A model generated the notes under the pieces. It had not been told where the DNA came from and did not search any database. It worked only from the letters and a program-made list of their open reading frames with translations. Below are positions 28,469-37,724 of a DNA stretch of 64,000 nucleotides, one piece after another; within the stretch, counting starts at the first letter, position 1; each line of letters starts with the position of its first letter. A program made the translations under genes and the position numbers. Source of the DNA: Paraburkholderia bannensis NBRC 103871 (GTDB lineage: Bacteria; Pseudomonadota; Gammaproteobacteria; Burkholderiales; Burkholderiaceae); the NCBI RefSeq assembly GCF_000685015.1, contig NZ_BAYA01000027.1:1-64000 (forward strand), in the 5' to 3' direction.

Positions 28469-29956
28469 TTGAGCACTCTCGATATCGAAGCGGCCGCTTC
28501 GGCGTCTGCTTCTGCGTCCGCTTCGGCGCATCATTCTGCGCCGGTTCGCTCCGCCAGCGACGTGTCGCGCCTCATCAACGCCAGCACCGCGCGCACGAGC
28601 CACGCGCGCGTGATCGTGCTGCTCGCGCTCGGCGGCGTATTTCTCGATGCTTACGACCTGACCACGTTGTCCTATGGCATTCAGGACGTCGTGCGCGAGT
28701 TCAACCTGACGCCCGCGCTAACCGGCTTCGTCACGTCGTCCATCATGATCGGCACGATTCTGGGCAGCCTGGTGGGCGGCTGGTTTACCGATCGCATCGG
28801 CCGCTATCAGGTCTTCATGGCCGACATGCTGTTCTTCGTGGTGGCCGCTATTGCCGCAGGACTGGCGCCCAACGTGTGGGTGCTGATCGCGGCGCGCTTC
28901 GTCATGGGGCTGGGCGTGGGCATCGATCTGCCCGTCGCGATGGCGTTTCTTTCCGAGTTCTCCAAATTCCAGGGCAGCGGCAACAAGGCATCGCGCCTCG
29001 CGGCGTGGTGCCCGATGTGGTACGCGGCGTCGTCGGTGTGCTTCCTGATCGTGTTTGCGCTGTATTTTCTGCTCCCGCAGGAGCACGCCGGATGGCTGTG
29101 GCGCGCTTCGCTGATTTTCGGCGCGGTGCCTGCGCTCATCATCATCGCGGTGCGCAGCCGCTTCATGAACGAATCGCCGCTGTGGGCCGCGAACCAGGGC
29201 AAGCTCGACGACGCCGTGCGCATCCTGCGCGAATCGTATGGGATCCATGCACATAAAGCCGATGTCGCGCCTGCGCCAGGCCACGCGCCCAGTCAGCCGC
29301 CCGTGAGTTTTCGCGTGCTGTTCCAGCGACCTTATCTGGCCCGCACAATTGTCGCGAGCGTAATGAATCTGTGCATTCCATTCGAATACACGGCGATTGC
29401 GTTTTTCCTGCCGACGATTCTTTCGCAGTTTCTCGGCGCGGGCGTGTTCGAAACGATCTCGGCGTCGCTTGCGCTCAACGTGTTGTTCGCATTGACGGGC
29501 GGCCTGCTCGGCATGCGGCTCGCGCATACGCGGCCTTCGCGCCATGTTGCGCTAGCGGGTTTTGCGCTGCAATTCGTGGCGCTCGTCGCGCTGGCGCTGC
29601 TGGGGCATCCGCAAACGGCGCTGGGAATCGGCATTGCGCTCGCGGGTCTGGGCGCGTGGCTGTTTGCGGAAGGCTTTGGCCCAGGTGCGCAGATGATGAT
29701 TTATCCGGCGCTTTCCTATCCGACTTCGATTCGCGGCACGGGTCTCGGTTTTGGGCGCGCATTGTCGGGCATTGGCAGTGCGGTAGCGCTCTTTGTATTG
29801 CCGATCCTCAATGCGCGCCTGGGCACCGATATGTTCTGGGTCGTGGCGCTGGCGGCGATCATTCCCATCGGCTTTCTCGCGCTCGTGAAGTACGAACCGA
29901 CCGAACACGATATCGACGATGAGGACACGCACGTGCGTGAACGCGCTGCTTCATGA
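28469..29956 (+). CDS. MFS transporter (sugar/metabolite porter type)
   Basis: 495 residues with twelve membrane segments. TTG start at 28469 supported by a caggggaa ribosome site. The N-terminal tail is an Ala-Ser repeat (ASASASASAS) encoded by near-identical 12-bp units. Signatures are WFTDRIGRYQVF after TM2, RFVMGLGVGIDLPVAMAFLSEF in TM4, and NESPLW in the loop. It follows the TauD-family dioxygenase and its stop overlaps the next MFS start by 4 nt, so the two porters are coupled. Substrate unknown, perhaps that of the dioxygenase. Confidence 0.85.
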   Translation: MSTLDIEAAASASASASASAHHSAPVRSASDVSRLINASTARTSHARVIVLLALGGVFLDAYDLTTLSYGIQDVVREFNLTPALTGFVTSSIMIGTILGSLVGGWFTDRIGRYQVFMADMLFFVVAAIAAGLAPNVWVLIAARFVMGLGVGIDLPVAMAFLSEFSKFQGSGNKASRLAAWCPMWYAASSVCFLIVFALYFLLPQEHAGWLWRASLIFGAVPALIIIAVRSRFMNESPLWAANQGKLDDAVRILRESYGIHAHKADVAPAPGHAPSQPPVSFRVLFQRPYLARTIVASVMNLCIPFEYTAIAFFLPTILSQFLGAGVFETISASLALNVLFALTGGLLGMRLAHTRPSRHVALAGFALQFVALVALALLGHPQTALGIGIALAGLGAWLFAEGFGPGAQMMIYPALSYPTSIRGTGLGFGRALSGIGSAVALFVLPILNARLGTDMFWVVALAAIIPIGFLALVKYEPTEHDIDDEDTHVRERAAS

Positions 29957-31443
29957 GGGCGAGTGAAAGTCCAGGTAGAGCGCCGGAGGCCGGATTCGAG
30001 ACCCATCACGCGCGGCCTGTGTTAGGCATTTGCGTGGCGATGGGCTTCACGACGCTGCTCGACCAGACGATCTTCGGCCTGGCGTTGCCGCGCCTGCGCG
30101 ACAGCCTGCACGCGTCGCCCGATGAGCTACAACTGATCGTATCCGTCTATTCGATCGCATTTGGTATCGCGCTCGTGCCTGCGGGGCGGCTGGGCGACCT
30201 GATCGGGCGGCGCCTGCTGTTTCTCGTCGGCCTCGCGATGTTTAGCGGCTTTAGCCTCGTGGGCGGGCTGGCGGGAACGGCGCCGGTGCTCATCGTCGCG
30301 CGCCTGTTGCAGGGCGTGGGCGCGGGCATGATCAACACGCAGGTGCTCGGGCTGATCCAGGATCTGTTTCGCGGCGACAGCCAGGCGCGGGCGCTCGGGC
30401 GCTATGCGTCCGCGGGCGGACTGGCGGGGCTGGCTGGGCCCGTGCTGGGAGGCTTGATCCTCGCGCTCACGCCCGCAGAAGTGGGCTGGCGGCTGATGTT
30501 TCTCGTCAACGTGCCATTCGGCGTCGTGATTTTCTATCTGGCTTTGCGGCATTTGCCGCACGGCCGCGCGTCGGCCGGGAGATTTTCTGTCGATGGCATG
30601 GGGCTCGTTTTGCTGAGCGCCGTGACGCTGTTTTCGATGTTGGCGACGCTGCAACAGGCCGATACGCTGCTATCGGCGCGCACCTCGCTGCTCGCAGCCG
30701 TTGGCACGGCCGCGCTGTTCCTGCTGTGGGAGCGGCATTATCAGCGGCGCGGCGGCTCGCCGATTCTCGGCGCCGGATTAACTGGCTCGCCGGGTTATGT
30801 GCTGGGCACGCTCGTCGCGATGTTTCAGTTCGCGGGCGGCACTACCTTCGGCATGGTCACGACGCTGTTCTTTCTCGACGGCCTGAAAACCGGGCCGCTC
30901 CTGTTTGCGCTGCTGTCGATTGCGCCCGCCCTGGGCATGATGGTGTCGTCCGCGCGTAGCTGGCGCTTCGCGGCGCGCTTTGGCCGCATGGGCGTCGTCG
31001 TGGCGATCGCGGCTTATATGGCGGCGCTCGTCTTGCTCGGCGCTGGCGTGCTGCTGTTGCCGGCGATGGGGATCTTGCTGCTGTATCCGCTGCCCGGCTT
31101 GCTGCTGGGTGCATCCGGTGGCCTGATTCACGCGCCGAATCAGGCGATGGCGCTCGCGGAAGTCGGCGCGGGCGAGGGGCGCGGCACGGCCGCAGGCTTT
31201 TTCCAGCTATCGCAACGGCTGGCGTCGTCCATTGGCATGTCGTGGGGGATCGGGCTGTTCCTTGACGGTGCGAAGGCGCATGGCGGGCTGCTCGCATGGC
31301 GTCACGCGTTTGCCGAAGCGCTGATCCTGATACTCGGCCTGCTGGGCGGCGCGCTGGCTGCCGCGCTGGGCGACTGGCTCCGTCGACGAAGAATCCGTGC
31401 GGTGCGCGTCGGCGCGCTGGGCAGTGCTACAGGGCTGGACTGA
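29953..31443 (+). CDS. MFS drug-efflux type transporter (DHA2/EmrB-like)
   Basis: 496 residues with about fourteen membrane segments, the QacA/EmrB type of proton-driven efflux pump. It has LDQTIFGLALPRL in TM1, PAGRLGDLIGRR after TM2, and RLLQGVGAGMINTQVLGLI in TM4. The start overlaps the upstream MFS stop (ATGA). Its 3' end overlaps the convergent LysR gene by 17 bp. Pairing an uptake-type and an efflux-type porter in one unit with a dioxygenase could mean import of a substrate and export of a toxic product. Confidence 0.85.
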   Translation: MRASESPGRAPEAGFETHHARPVLGICVAMGFTTLLDQTIFGLALPRLRDSLHASPDELQLIVSVYSIAFGIALVPAGRLGDLIGRRLLFLVGLAMFSGFSLVGGLAGTAPVLIVARLLQGVGAGMINTQVLGLIQDLFRGDSQARALGRYASAGGLAGLAGPVLGGLILALTPAEVGWRLMFLVNVPFGVVIFYLALRHLPHGRASAGRFSVDGMGLVLLSAVTLFSMLATLQQADTLLSARTSLLAAVGTAALFLLWERHYQRRGGSPILGAGLTGSPGYVLGTLVAMFQFAGGTTFGMVTTLFFLDGLKTGPLLFALLSIAPALGMMVSSARSWRFAARFGRMGVVVAIAAYMAALVLLGAGVLLLPAMGILLLYPLPGLLLGASGGLIHAPNQAMALAEVGAGEGRGTAAGFFQLSQRLASSIGMSWGIGLFLDGAKAHGGLLAWRHAFAEALILILGLLGGALAAALGDWLRRRRIRAVRVGALGSATGLD

Positions 31444-32371
31444 GTGCTTTGTAGTTCGCGTCGTGGTTCGCTCTTTTGTTCGCTTCGTCAGTCTCTGCGT
31501 GCGGCAGTAGCGCCACGAAATTCGCCACGATCGAATCGATGCCCGCTTCGATGTCCGCCTGGCGCCACGTCAAGCCGACGTCCCAGCGCGCGTCGGCGTC
31601 CTTGATCGGCAGGCACACGACCTTCTCGCCGGGCGAGTGCAACGCCGATTCGTGCATAATCGACACCCCCAGCCCCGCGCCGACCAGCGAGAGGATGGTG
31701 AGCGACTCGTTCGCATGCTGCACGAAGCGCGGCTCAAAGCGGCGCGACGCGCAAAAACGCACGATGTGATCGTGCAGGCCCGGCGCGCGCGAGCGTTGCA
31801 GCATCAGGAACGGCAGCGTCTGCAAGGCGTCGATGTCGAAGCCCGTAATCGTGCCCGCCAGCGCGCGCGGGACGACCAGCGCAAGCCGGTCGGAGAGGAT
31901 GCGCCGGTGCGCAAGCCCGGGTTGCACCGGCAGACGCACGAAACCCGCCTGAAGGCTGCCTTCGAGCAGCCTTTCCATCTGTTCCGCCGACGACAGATCA
32001 TGCAGCGCGACCTCGACCTCGGGAAAGCGCTCGCGAAAGCGCGGCAGCACGCGCGACACCGTTTCCACCGTCGAAAAGCTATAGCCGATCGCGAGGCGGC
32101 CGACTTCGCCGCGCGCGGCCCGCTTGCCCTGCGAGAAAACGCGTTCGGCCTGCTCGACAAGGGGACGCGCTTCGCCGAGAAAATAGCGGCCCAGCACGGT
32201 GAGTTCGGTGCCGTGACGGTCGCGTCGAAACAGCGGCGCGCCGAGGTCGTCTTCGAGGCGCTTGATCTGTTTGGTCAGCGCGGGCTGGGAGAGATTGAGC
32301 GTCTGCGACGCAAAACCAAAATGCAGCGAGTCTGCGAGCGTGACAAAGGACTTGAGTAAATGGAAGTTCAT
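31427..32371 (-). CDS. LysR-family transcriptional regulator
   Basis: 314 residues. The N-terminal wHTH (LLKSFVTLADSLHFGFASQTLNLSQPALTKQIKRLEDDLG) is typical. The effector domain has LAIGYSFSTVETVSRVLPRF and the LxxPxxHPLA-region equivalent. The subgroup resembles CatR/BenM-like regulators of aromatic degradation. It is convergent with the efflux MFS and divergent from the TonB receptor at 32604, so it may control the receptor operon. Confidence 0.88.
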   Translation of the reverse strand: MNFHLLKSFVTLADSLHFGFASQTLNLSQPALTKQIKRLEDDLGAPLFRRDRHGTELTVLGRYFLGEARPLVEQAERVFSQGKRAARGEVGRLAIGYSFSTVETVSRVLPRFRERFPEVEVALHDLSSAEQMERLLEGSLQAGFVRLPVQPGLAHRRILSDRLALVVPRALAGTITGFDIDALQTLPFLMLQRSRAPGLHDHIVRFCASRRFEPRFVQHANESLTILSLVGAGLGVSIMHESALHSPGEKVVCLPIKDADARWDVGLTWRQADIEAGIDSIVANFVALLPHAETDEANKRANHDANYKALSPAL

Positions 32372-32603
32372 ATCCGCGAGTTATCACCGCCTGGAAAACA
32401 TGTCATTAGACCGCGCGGCGCGGCTATGTTCGAATTCGGTTTCGCGCAGTATAGCGGGCGGTTTTACGTCGGAGTGCCATGTAATTCATATATGGAATGA
32501 CGTGATTTAGTTATTCGAAAATCCGTATGCGGACACGTTGAAAACCGTGTCAACGCAACGGCGCCGTCGCTCGTTCAAGGGCGGATCTACTTGCAGGTAT
32601 TAA

Positions 32604-34901
32604 ATGAAAAAATTGTCGGGGGGAACACGCGGAGCCGTCGCGCCGCGTGGCAGGGCGGGCGCTTTTGCGCGTCCGGTGGGAATGAGTCTGGGTTTGAGCT
32701 TGATGGCGCTGCATCCACTGGCAATGGCGGCGGAACAGGCCGCAAGTGCTGCAGCCGATGCGGCGTCCACAACCGCAACGGCATCTGCAACCGCATCTGC
32801 AACGGCCGCCAGCGACGCCCAGGTCTTGCCGACGGTCACGGTCAACGGCGCGAACGGCAACGGCTGGCGTGCGCGCACCGCGTCGGTCGCGGGTTATGAC
32901 AACGCGCCGCTGCGTGACACGCCGGCTTCGATCACGGTCGTCACGCGCGCCCAGCTCGACGACCAGCAGGCCAAACGCCTGAGCGACGTGGTGCGCAACG
33001 ACGCGTCGGTGAACAACGACTACGCGCCGGTGGGCTACTACGAAGGGTTTTCGATTCGCGGCTTCGCACTCGACCCGGCCAGCGCCTATCGCCTGGACGG
33101 CCTCACGCTGTCGGGCGAGCAGAACGTCGCGCTGGAAAACAAGGAGCGCGTGGAGATCCTCAAGGGTCTGGCGGGCATCGACAGCGGCGTGATCGCGCCG
33201 GGCGGCGTGGTCAACTACGTGAACAAGCGGCCCGAGAACGTGGCGAGCGTCACGGCGGGCGTCGACAGCCGCGGCTCGACTTCGGCGGCGGTGGATCTCG
33301 GGCGGCGCTTCGGCCCCGACGATCAGTTCGGCCTGCGCGTGAACGCCGCGAAAGAGAACATGCATTCGTATATCGACGGCACCAACGGTCGTCGCAGCTT
33401 CGGCTCGATTGCAGCGGACTGGAACATCAACCCGCAGGCCAGCCTGCAACTGAACGCCGAATTCCAGCAGTGGATCCAGCGCTCGGCATCGGGCTATCAA
33501 TTGCTGGGCGGCACGGTGGTGCCGTCGGCGGTGTCGTCGTCGAAGCTGCTGGGCGCGCAGTCCTGGGCCAAACCCTTGACCACGGATGCGCTCTACATCA
33601 ATGGCCGCTTCGACTACGCGTTCAACGACAACTGGCGCGCGTATGTGTCGGCGGGGCGCAGCCGCACGATGATCGACGATAACGTCGCGTTTGTGTATGG
33701 CTGCTATTACGCGGCGAGTTGCAGCGCGGGCAGCACGTCGCCGTACTTCTTCGGCGCGAACGGCGACTACGACGTCTACGACTACCGCAGCCCCGGCGAG
33801 TACCGGCGCAACGACGAAATGCGCGCCGCCGTCGACGGCAAGTTCACCACCGGCGCGCTGCGCCACGACGTGCTGTTCGGCACGAGCGCGCTGCATCGCG
33901 TGGTGCATCTGTCCGATCCCGTCTATGACTACGTGGGCAGCGAAAACATCTACGGCCCGGACGAGACCTTCTCGCCGTCGCCCAATTCGCCCAGCGTCTC
34001 GTTTCCGCAGCTCGACGCGTGGCAGTACTCGCTGTTCGCCACTGACCGCGTGAGCCTGGGCGACCACTGGCAGGTGCTGGCGGGCGGCCGTGCCGTGTTC
34101 CTGCGCCAGAAGGCCTGGACGAGCCAGGACGGCCCCGAGACCGGCACCGACAAATCGGCGCTGCTGCCGCAGGTCGCGCTGGTCTACAAGCCATTCGAGC
34201 CGCTGTCGATCTACGCGTCGTACAGCAAGGATCTGTCGCTCGGCGATCAGGCTCCGGTGCGGGCGAGCAATGCCTATTCGTTCCTGCCGCCGGTGGAGTC
34301 GCATCAGTACGAGATTGGCGCGAAATACGACTGGGCGAACCGTTTGAGCCTCACGGCCGCGGTCTTTTCGATCACCAAGCCGTTCGAATACGCGCAGCCC
34401 GATGCGTCGGAGTCGGGCTACACCTTCGTGCAGCACGGCACGGAGCGCCACGACGGCATCGAATTGTCGGCATCGGGGCGCGTGAGCGAGCGGGTGTCGG
34501 TGACGGCCAGCGTCGCCGCGATCCGCGCGCGGGCCTACGATTCCGGCACGCCCGCTTACGAAGGGCATCAGGTGATCAACGTTCCGGCGCTGCACGCAGC
34601 CCTCAACGCGGACTGGGCCGTGCCGGGCCTGCCGGGCTTCGACCTGCTGGGCGGCCTCGAATACAGTTCGAGCCGCAACGCCAACGAAGAAGGCACGGCG
34701 CGCGTGCCGGGCTGGATCGTGGTCAACGCGGGCGCGCGCTACACGACGAAGATCGCCGGCCACCGCACGGTGGTGCGCCTGTGGGTCGATAACCTCTTCA
34801 ACCGCTATTACTGGCGCGATGCGGGCGAGCAGCAGGGCGACGCCTATCTGTTCCTGGGTGCGCCGCGCACGGCGCGCCTGTCCGTGACGTACGACTTCTG
34901 A
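32604..34901 (+). CDS. TonB-dependent outer-membrane receptor
   Basis: 765 residues and apparently complete. It has a long signal region (ending near LAMAAEQ), an Ala-Thr-rich linker, a TonB-box-like LPTVTVNG, a plug domain (DTPASITVVTRAQLDDQQAK, KERVEILKGLAGIDSGVIAPGG, VVNYVNKRP) and a 22-strand-type barrel ending with TYDF, the terminal Phe needed for outer-membrane assembly. It heads a five-gene rightward unit with a THI5-like protein, PnuC transporter, kinase and rhodanese. That context favours a vitamin or precursor rather than a siderophore as ligand. I see no clear TPP riboswitch upstream. Confidence 0.88.
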   Translation: MKKLSGGTRGAVAPRGRAGAFARPVGMSLGLSLMALHPLAMAAEQAASAAADAASTTATASATASATAASDAQVLPTVTVNGANGNGWRARTASVAGYDNAPLRDTPASITVVTRAQLDDQQAKRLSDVVRNDASVNNDYAPVGYYEGFSIRGFALDPASAYRLDGLTLSGEQNVALENKERVEILKGLAGIDSGVIAPGGVVNYVNKRPENVASVTAGVDSRGSTSAAVDLGRRFGPDDQFGLRVNAAKENMHSYIDGTNGRRSFGSIAADWNINPQASLQLNAEFQQWIQRSASGYQLLGGTVVPSAVSSSKLLGAQSWAKPLTTDALYINGRFDYAFNDNWRAYVSAGRSRTMIDDNVAFVYGCYYAASCSAGSTSPYFFGANGDYDVYDYRSPGEYRRNDEMRAAVDGKFTTGALRHDVLFGTSALHRVVHLSDPVYDYVGSENIYGPDETFSPSPNSPSVSFPQLDAWQYSLFATDRVSLGDHWQVLAGGRAVFLRQKAWTSQDGPETGTDKSALLPQVALVYKPFEPLSIYASYSKDLSLGDQAPVRASNAYSFLPPVESHQYEIGAKYDWANRLSLTAAVFSITKPFEYAQPDASESGYTFVQHGTERHDGIELSASGRVSERVSVTASVAAIRARAYDSGTPAYEGHQVINVPALHAALNADWAVPGLPGFDLLGGLEYSSSRNANEEGTARVPGWIVVNAGARYTTKIAGHRTVVRLWVDNLFNRYYWRDAGEQQGDAYLFLGAPRTARLSVTYDF

Positions 34902-34938
34902 GCGGGCCTGGCCTGACCTGATCCGTGGAGAACCCGGC

Positions 34939-35871
34939 ATGACCCGTATCACCCTGATGCTCGAATACTTCCACCCGTGGACGAATGCCGCGGGTTTCTA
35001 TCTGGCCCGCGACGAAGGCTGGTTCGCGCAAGCGGGACTCGACGTGGAAATCGTCGTGCCCGATCCGGCGCGCGGCGACGCGCTGGCGCATCTCGCGCGT
35101 CACGAGGTGGACTTCGGCGTGTTTCCCAGCAACCGGCTGTTCGTGCAGCGCGAGGCGGGCCGCCCGCTCGTTGGCATTGCGGCGATCAACCACCGCGCGC
35201 TGGAGACGATCCAGACCGTGGCCGCGACGGGCATCGAGCGCCCGCGCGACCTCGCGGGCCGCCGTCTCGCGCTGAACCCGACGCCGCGCGGCCTCGCGAT
35301 GGTGCGTCACCTCGTGGCGCACGACGGCGGCGATCCGGACGCCGTCGCCATCGTCGATAGCGGCGTGCGCGAACTCCCGCCGGAAAGCTTTCTTGACGGC
35401 GAAGCCGATGCGTCGTTCGGCAGCTACTGGGCGTGGGACACGCTGCTGCAAACGGGCGTGCCTGATGCGCAGCGCCGCATCTGGCCCGTCGATGAGATCG
35501 GGGCGCCCGCCTATCATAGCTACCTGCTCGGCGCGCACGAGGACACGCTGGAGACGCGCGGCGAAGTCGTACGCGGCTTCCTGGCGGCGGCGCGGCGCGG
35601 TTATCTGGCGGTGGCGCAGGAACCGGCGCGCGCGCTGCCGTCGCTGGAGCGCGTGATTCCGTACTTCCCGCGCGCGCTGCTGACGCGCTCGCTGCCGCTG
35701 ATCGCCTCGACGTGGACTCACGAGGGGCAATGGGGCGTGCAGCGCGATGCGCTCATGCATCCCTACGCGCAGTGGCTTGGCGCACACGGCGTGCTGCGCG
35801 ACGCTACGCAGAGCGCGCACGCGTTCACGAACGCGTTCCTGCCCGACGACGCAAGCCGATCGGCACAATAA
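34939..35871 (+). CDS. NMT1/THI5-like pyrimidine-binding protein without signal peptide
   Basis: 310 residues of the NMT1/THI5-like (ThiY/SsuA) bilobed binding fold: MLEYFHPWTNAAGFYLARDEGWFAQAGLDVEI at the start, HEVDFGVFPSNRLF, LAGRRLALNP and WDTLLQTG. Members bind thiamine pyrimidines or sulfonates for ABC uptake, while yeast THI5 is an HMP-P synthase. There is no signal peptide or lipobox here, and no ABC permease or ATPase gene nearby. I do not see a His at the position I would align with the reactive His66 of THI5, nor the CCCFC motif, so HMP synthesis is doubtful. The start ATG at 34939 fits the fold directly. 37 bp after the TonB receptor gene. Confidence 0.75.
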   Translation: MTRITLMLEYFHPWTNAAGFYLARDEGWFAQAGLDVEIVVPDPARGDALAHLARHEVDFGVFPSNRLFVQREAGRPLVGIAAINHRALETIQTVAATGIERPRDLAGRRLALNPTPRGLAMVRHLVAHDGGDPDAVAIVDSGVRELPPESFLDGEADASFGSYWAWDTLLQTGVPDAQRRIWPVDEIGAPAYHSYLLGAHEDTLETRGEVVRGFLAAARRGYLAVAQEPARALPSLERVIPYFPRALLTRSLPLIASTWTHEGQWGVQRDALMHPYAQWLGAHGVLRDATQSAHAFTNAFLPDDASRSAQ

Positions 35872-35907
35872 AGCCGCCCGTACACGACAAGGAAACTTCT
35901 ACCCATC

Positions 35908-36525
35908 ATGTCTGCACTCGAAATCGTCGGCGTTATCGTGAGCGCGCTGGCCATCTGGCTCACGGCGCGCCGCAAGATGCTGTGCTGGCCGATTGGCCTG
36001 GCTTCGGTCGCGCTCTACGGCTGGATTTTCTTCGACGCGAAGCTGTATTCCGATGCGCTCTTGCAAGGCGCGTTCGCCGTACTCCAGGTCTACGGCTGGC
36101 AGCGCTGGTATGCGCAGCGACGCGCGCCGGTTGCAGGCGACGCCAAGCCGGTCGTGCCGGCCGGCGACGTGACGTTCGCGCGGCTTGCGCCGGATCTGCT
36201 CGCTGCGGTCGTGATAAGCGTGCTGCTTGGCGCGGCGATGGCCCGTTACACCGATGCGGCGCTGCCCAGGGTCGATGCCGCGCTGACCGCTTTCAGCCTC
36301 GTCGCGCAATACTGGACGGGACGGCGCTATATCGCGTCATGGACGCTGTGGATCGTCGTCGACGTGATTTACGTCGGCATGTACGTCGTCAAGGGGCTGT
36401 ACCTCACGTCGGGCCTGTACGCGCTGTTCGTGGTGCTCGCGGCGCTGGGCTGGCGCGACTGGTCGCGCGCGCTGCGTGCCGCCCGCGAAGATGCGCCTTA
36501 CGCTGCCTCTGAGAGCCGCGTCTGA
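35908..36525 (+). CDS. PnuC-family vitamin transporter (PnuT-like candidate)
   Basis: 205 residues with about seven membrane segments of the PnuC fold, which facilitates diffusion of nicotinamide riboside, thiamine or riboflavin. Conserved parts are the start LEIVGVIVSALAIWLTARRKMLCWPIGL, VYGWQRW, and near the end WTLWIVVDVIYVGMYVVKGLYLTSGLY. PnuC transporters rely on a cytosolic kinase to trap the substrate, and the next gene, overlapping by 1 nt, is an APH-fold kinase. With the THI5-like gene upstream I infer thiamine or a related pyrimidine (PnuT-like), not NR. Confidence 0.85.
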   Translation: MSALEIVGVIVSALAIWLTARRKMLCWPIGLASVALYGWIFFDAKLYSDALLQGAFAVLQVYGWQRWYAQRRAPVAGDAKPVVPAGDVTFARLAPDLLAAVVISVLLGAAMARYTDAALPRVDAALTAFSLVAQYWTGRRYIASWTLWIVVDVIYVGMYVVKGLYLTSGLYALFVVLAALGWRDWSRALRAAREDAPYAASESRV

Positions 36526-37724
36526 TGGCCGATGAAGCAATTCAACCGATGAAACACGATAACCCGCACGACAGCGGACACGCGCCGCCGCAATTCACCG
36601 TCGACGGCGAGAAAACCGAGCGCGACTGGCCGCTCATCACGCGCGATGAAGTCGAGCGCCTGCTGGCGGACTACGATGGTCTCGCGCCGCTCGCGAAGAT
36701 CGCGTGGCACAGTCCGCGACCGTTTTCGGCGGCGGTGCTGGTGCATACGCTCGATGGACGTGCGTGGTTCGTGAAGCGCCATCACGTGCGCCTGCGCAGC
36801 GCGGCGGGGCTGGCGGAGGAGCATGCCTTTATCGCCCATCTGCGCAGCCGTGGCCTGCCGGTCGCCGATGTGCTCGCCGATCGCGCGGGCCGCACGGCAA
36901 TCACGCGCGATGACTGGACGTGGGAGCTTCACGCGGCGGCGCCAGGCATGGACGCCTATCGTGGCGTGATGTCGTGGAAACCGTTCCTGGACGCGAGCCA
37001 CGCGCGCTCGGCGGGGCGCACGCTGGCGCGGCTGCATCGGGCTGCGGCGGACTACGATGCGCCCGCGCGTGCGTTGCAGCCGCTGCTGTCGAGCTTTCGC
37101 GTGATCGGTTCGCCGTCGCTCGAAACGGCGCTGGAGCAGTGGGTGCAGGCCCAGCCGGGGCTGGCGCGCGCATTGGCGAAGCACAACTGGCGCGCCGATA
37201 TCGCCGCAACCATCGCCCCCGCGCACGCACGGCTCGCGCCCTTGCTGCCCGAGCTGCGCCCGCTCTGGACGCATGGCGACTGGCACGCCTCGAACCTGCT
37301 GTGGACTGACGCGACGCCGGGCGCGCAGGTGCGCTCGGTGCTCGACTTCGGGCTTTCGGATCGCACCTGCGCGGTCTACGACCTCGCGCTCGCCATCGAG
37401 CGCAATGCCATCGACTGGCTGGCGGCCCCGGCGGCCTGCACGGTGGAGTACGAACACATCGACGCGCTGCTGGACGGATACGAATCGCTCGCGCCCCTGA
37501 GCGATGCCGAATACGCGGCGCTGATCGCGCTGCTGCCCATTGTCCAGACGGAATTCGCGCTGCTCGAAGTCGAGTATTTCGACGATATCCTGGGCGACGA
37601 AGCGGGCGTCGTGGCCGCCTACGACGGCTACCTGCTGGGGCACGCGCGCTGGTTCGAGCAGGACGAGGGGCAACGGCTGTTGACGTGGCTGCGCGAGCGC
37701 CGCCGCAAGGAGAGCAAAACATGA
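36525..37724 (+). CDS. APH-fold small-molecule kinase (possible thiamine kinase)
   Basis: 399 residues of the aminoglycoside phosphotransferase/choline kinase fold. The catalytic HGDWHASNLLW is near residue 249 and the metal-binding VLDFG near 273. The N-terminal lobe has FVKRHHVRLRS as the ATP-binding Lys stretch. E. coli thiamine kinase ThiK and many amine kinases share this fold. TGATG overlap with the PnuC gene and ATGA overlap with the rhodanese gene imply coupled translation. The transporter-kinase pair suggests metabolic trapping of the imported substrate. Substrate is inferred. Confidence 0.8.
   Translation: MADEAIQPMKHDNPHDSGHAPPQFTVDGEKTERDWPLITRDEVERLLADYDGLAPLAKIAWHSPRPFSAAVLVHTLDGRAWFVKRHHVRLRSAAGLAEEHAFIAHLRSRGLPVADVLADRAGRTAITRDDWTWELHAAAPGMDAYRGVMSWKPFLDASHARSAGRTLARLHRAAADYDAPARALQPLLSSFRVIGSPSLETALEQWVQAQPGLARALAKHNWRADIAATIAPAHARLAPLLPELRPLWTHGDWHASNLLWTDATPGAQVRSVLDFGLSDRTCAVYDLALAIERNAIDWLAAPAACTVEYEHIDALLDGYESLAPLSDAEYAALIALLPIVQTEFALLEVEYFDDILGDEAGVVAAYDGYLLGHARWFEQDEGQRLLTWLRERRRKESKT

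Noticed and set aside
32372..32603. TPP riboswitch upstream of the vitamin-like operon
   Set aside because: I looked for the CTGAGA and ACCTGATCTGG-type conserved blocks and did not find them in order.
32550..34952. 800-codon open frame antisense to the TonB receptor
   Set aside because: Arg/Val/Ala repetitive sequence with no motif; shadow of the receptor gene.
34939..35871. HMP-P synthase (yeast THI5-type) function for the THI5-like protein
   Set aside because: I see no His at the position of the reactive His66 and no CCCFC motif, so binding or another role is more likely.
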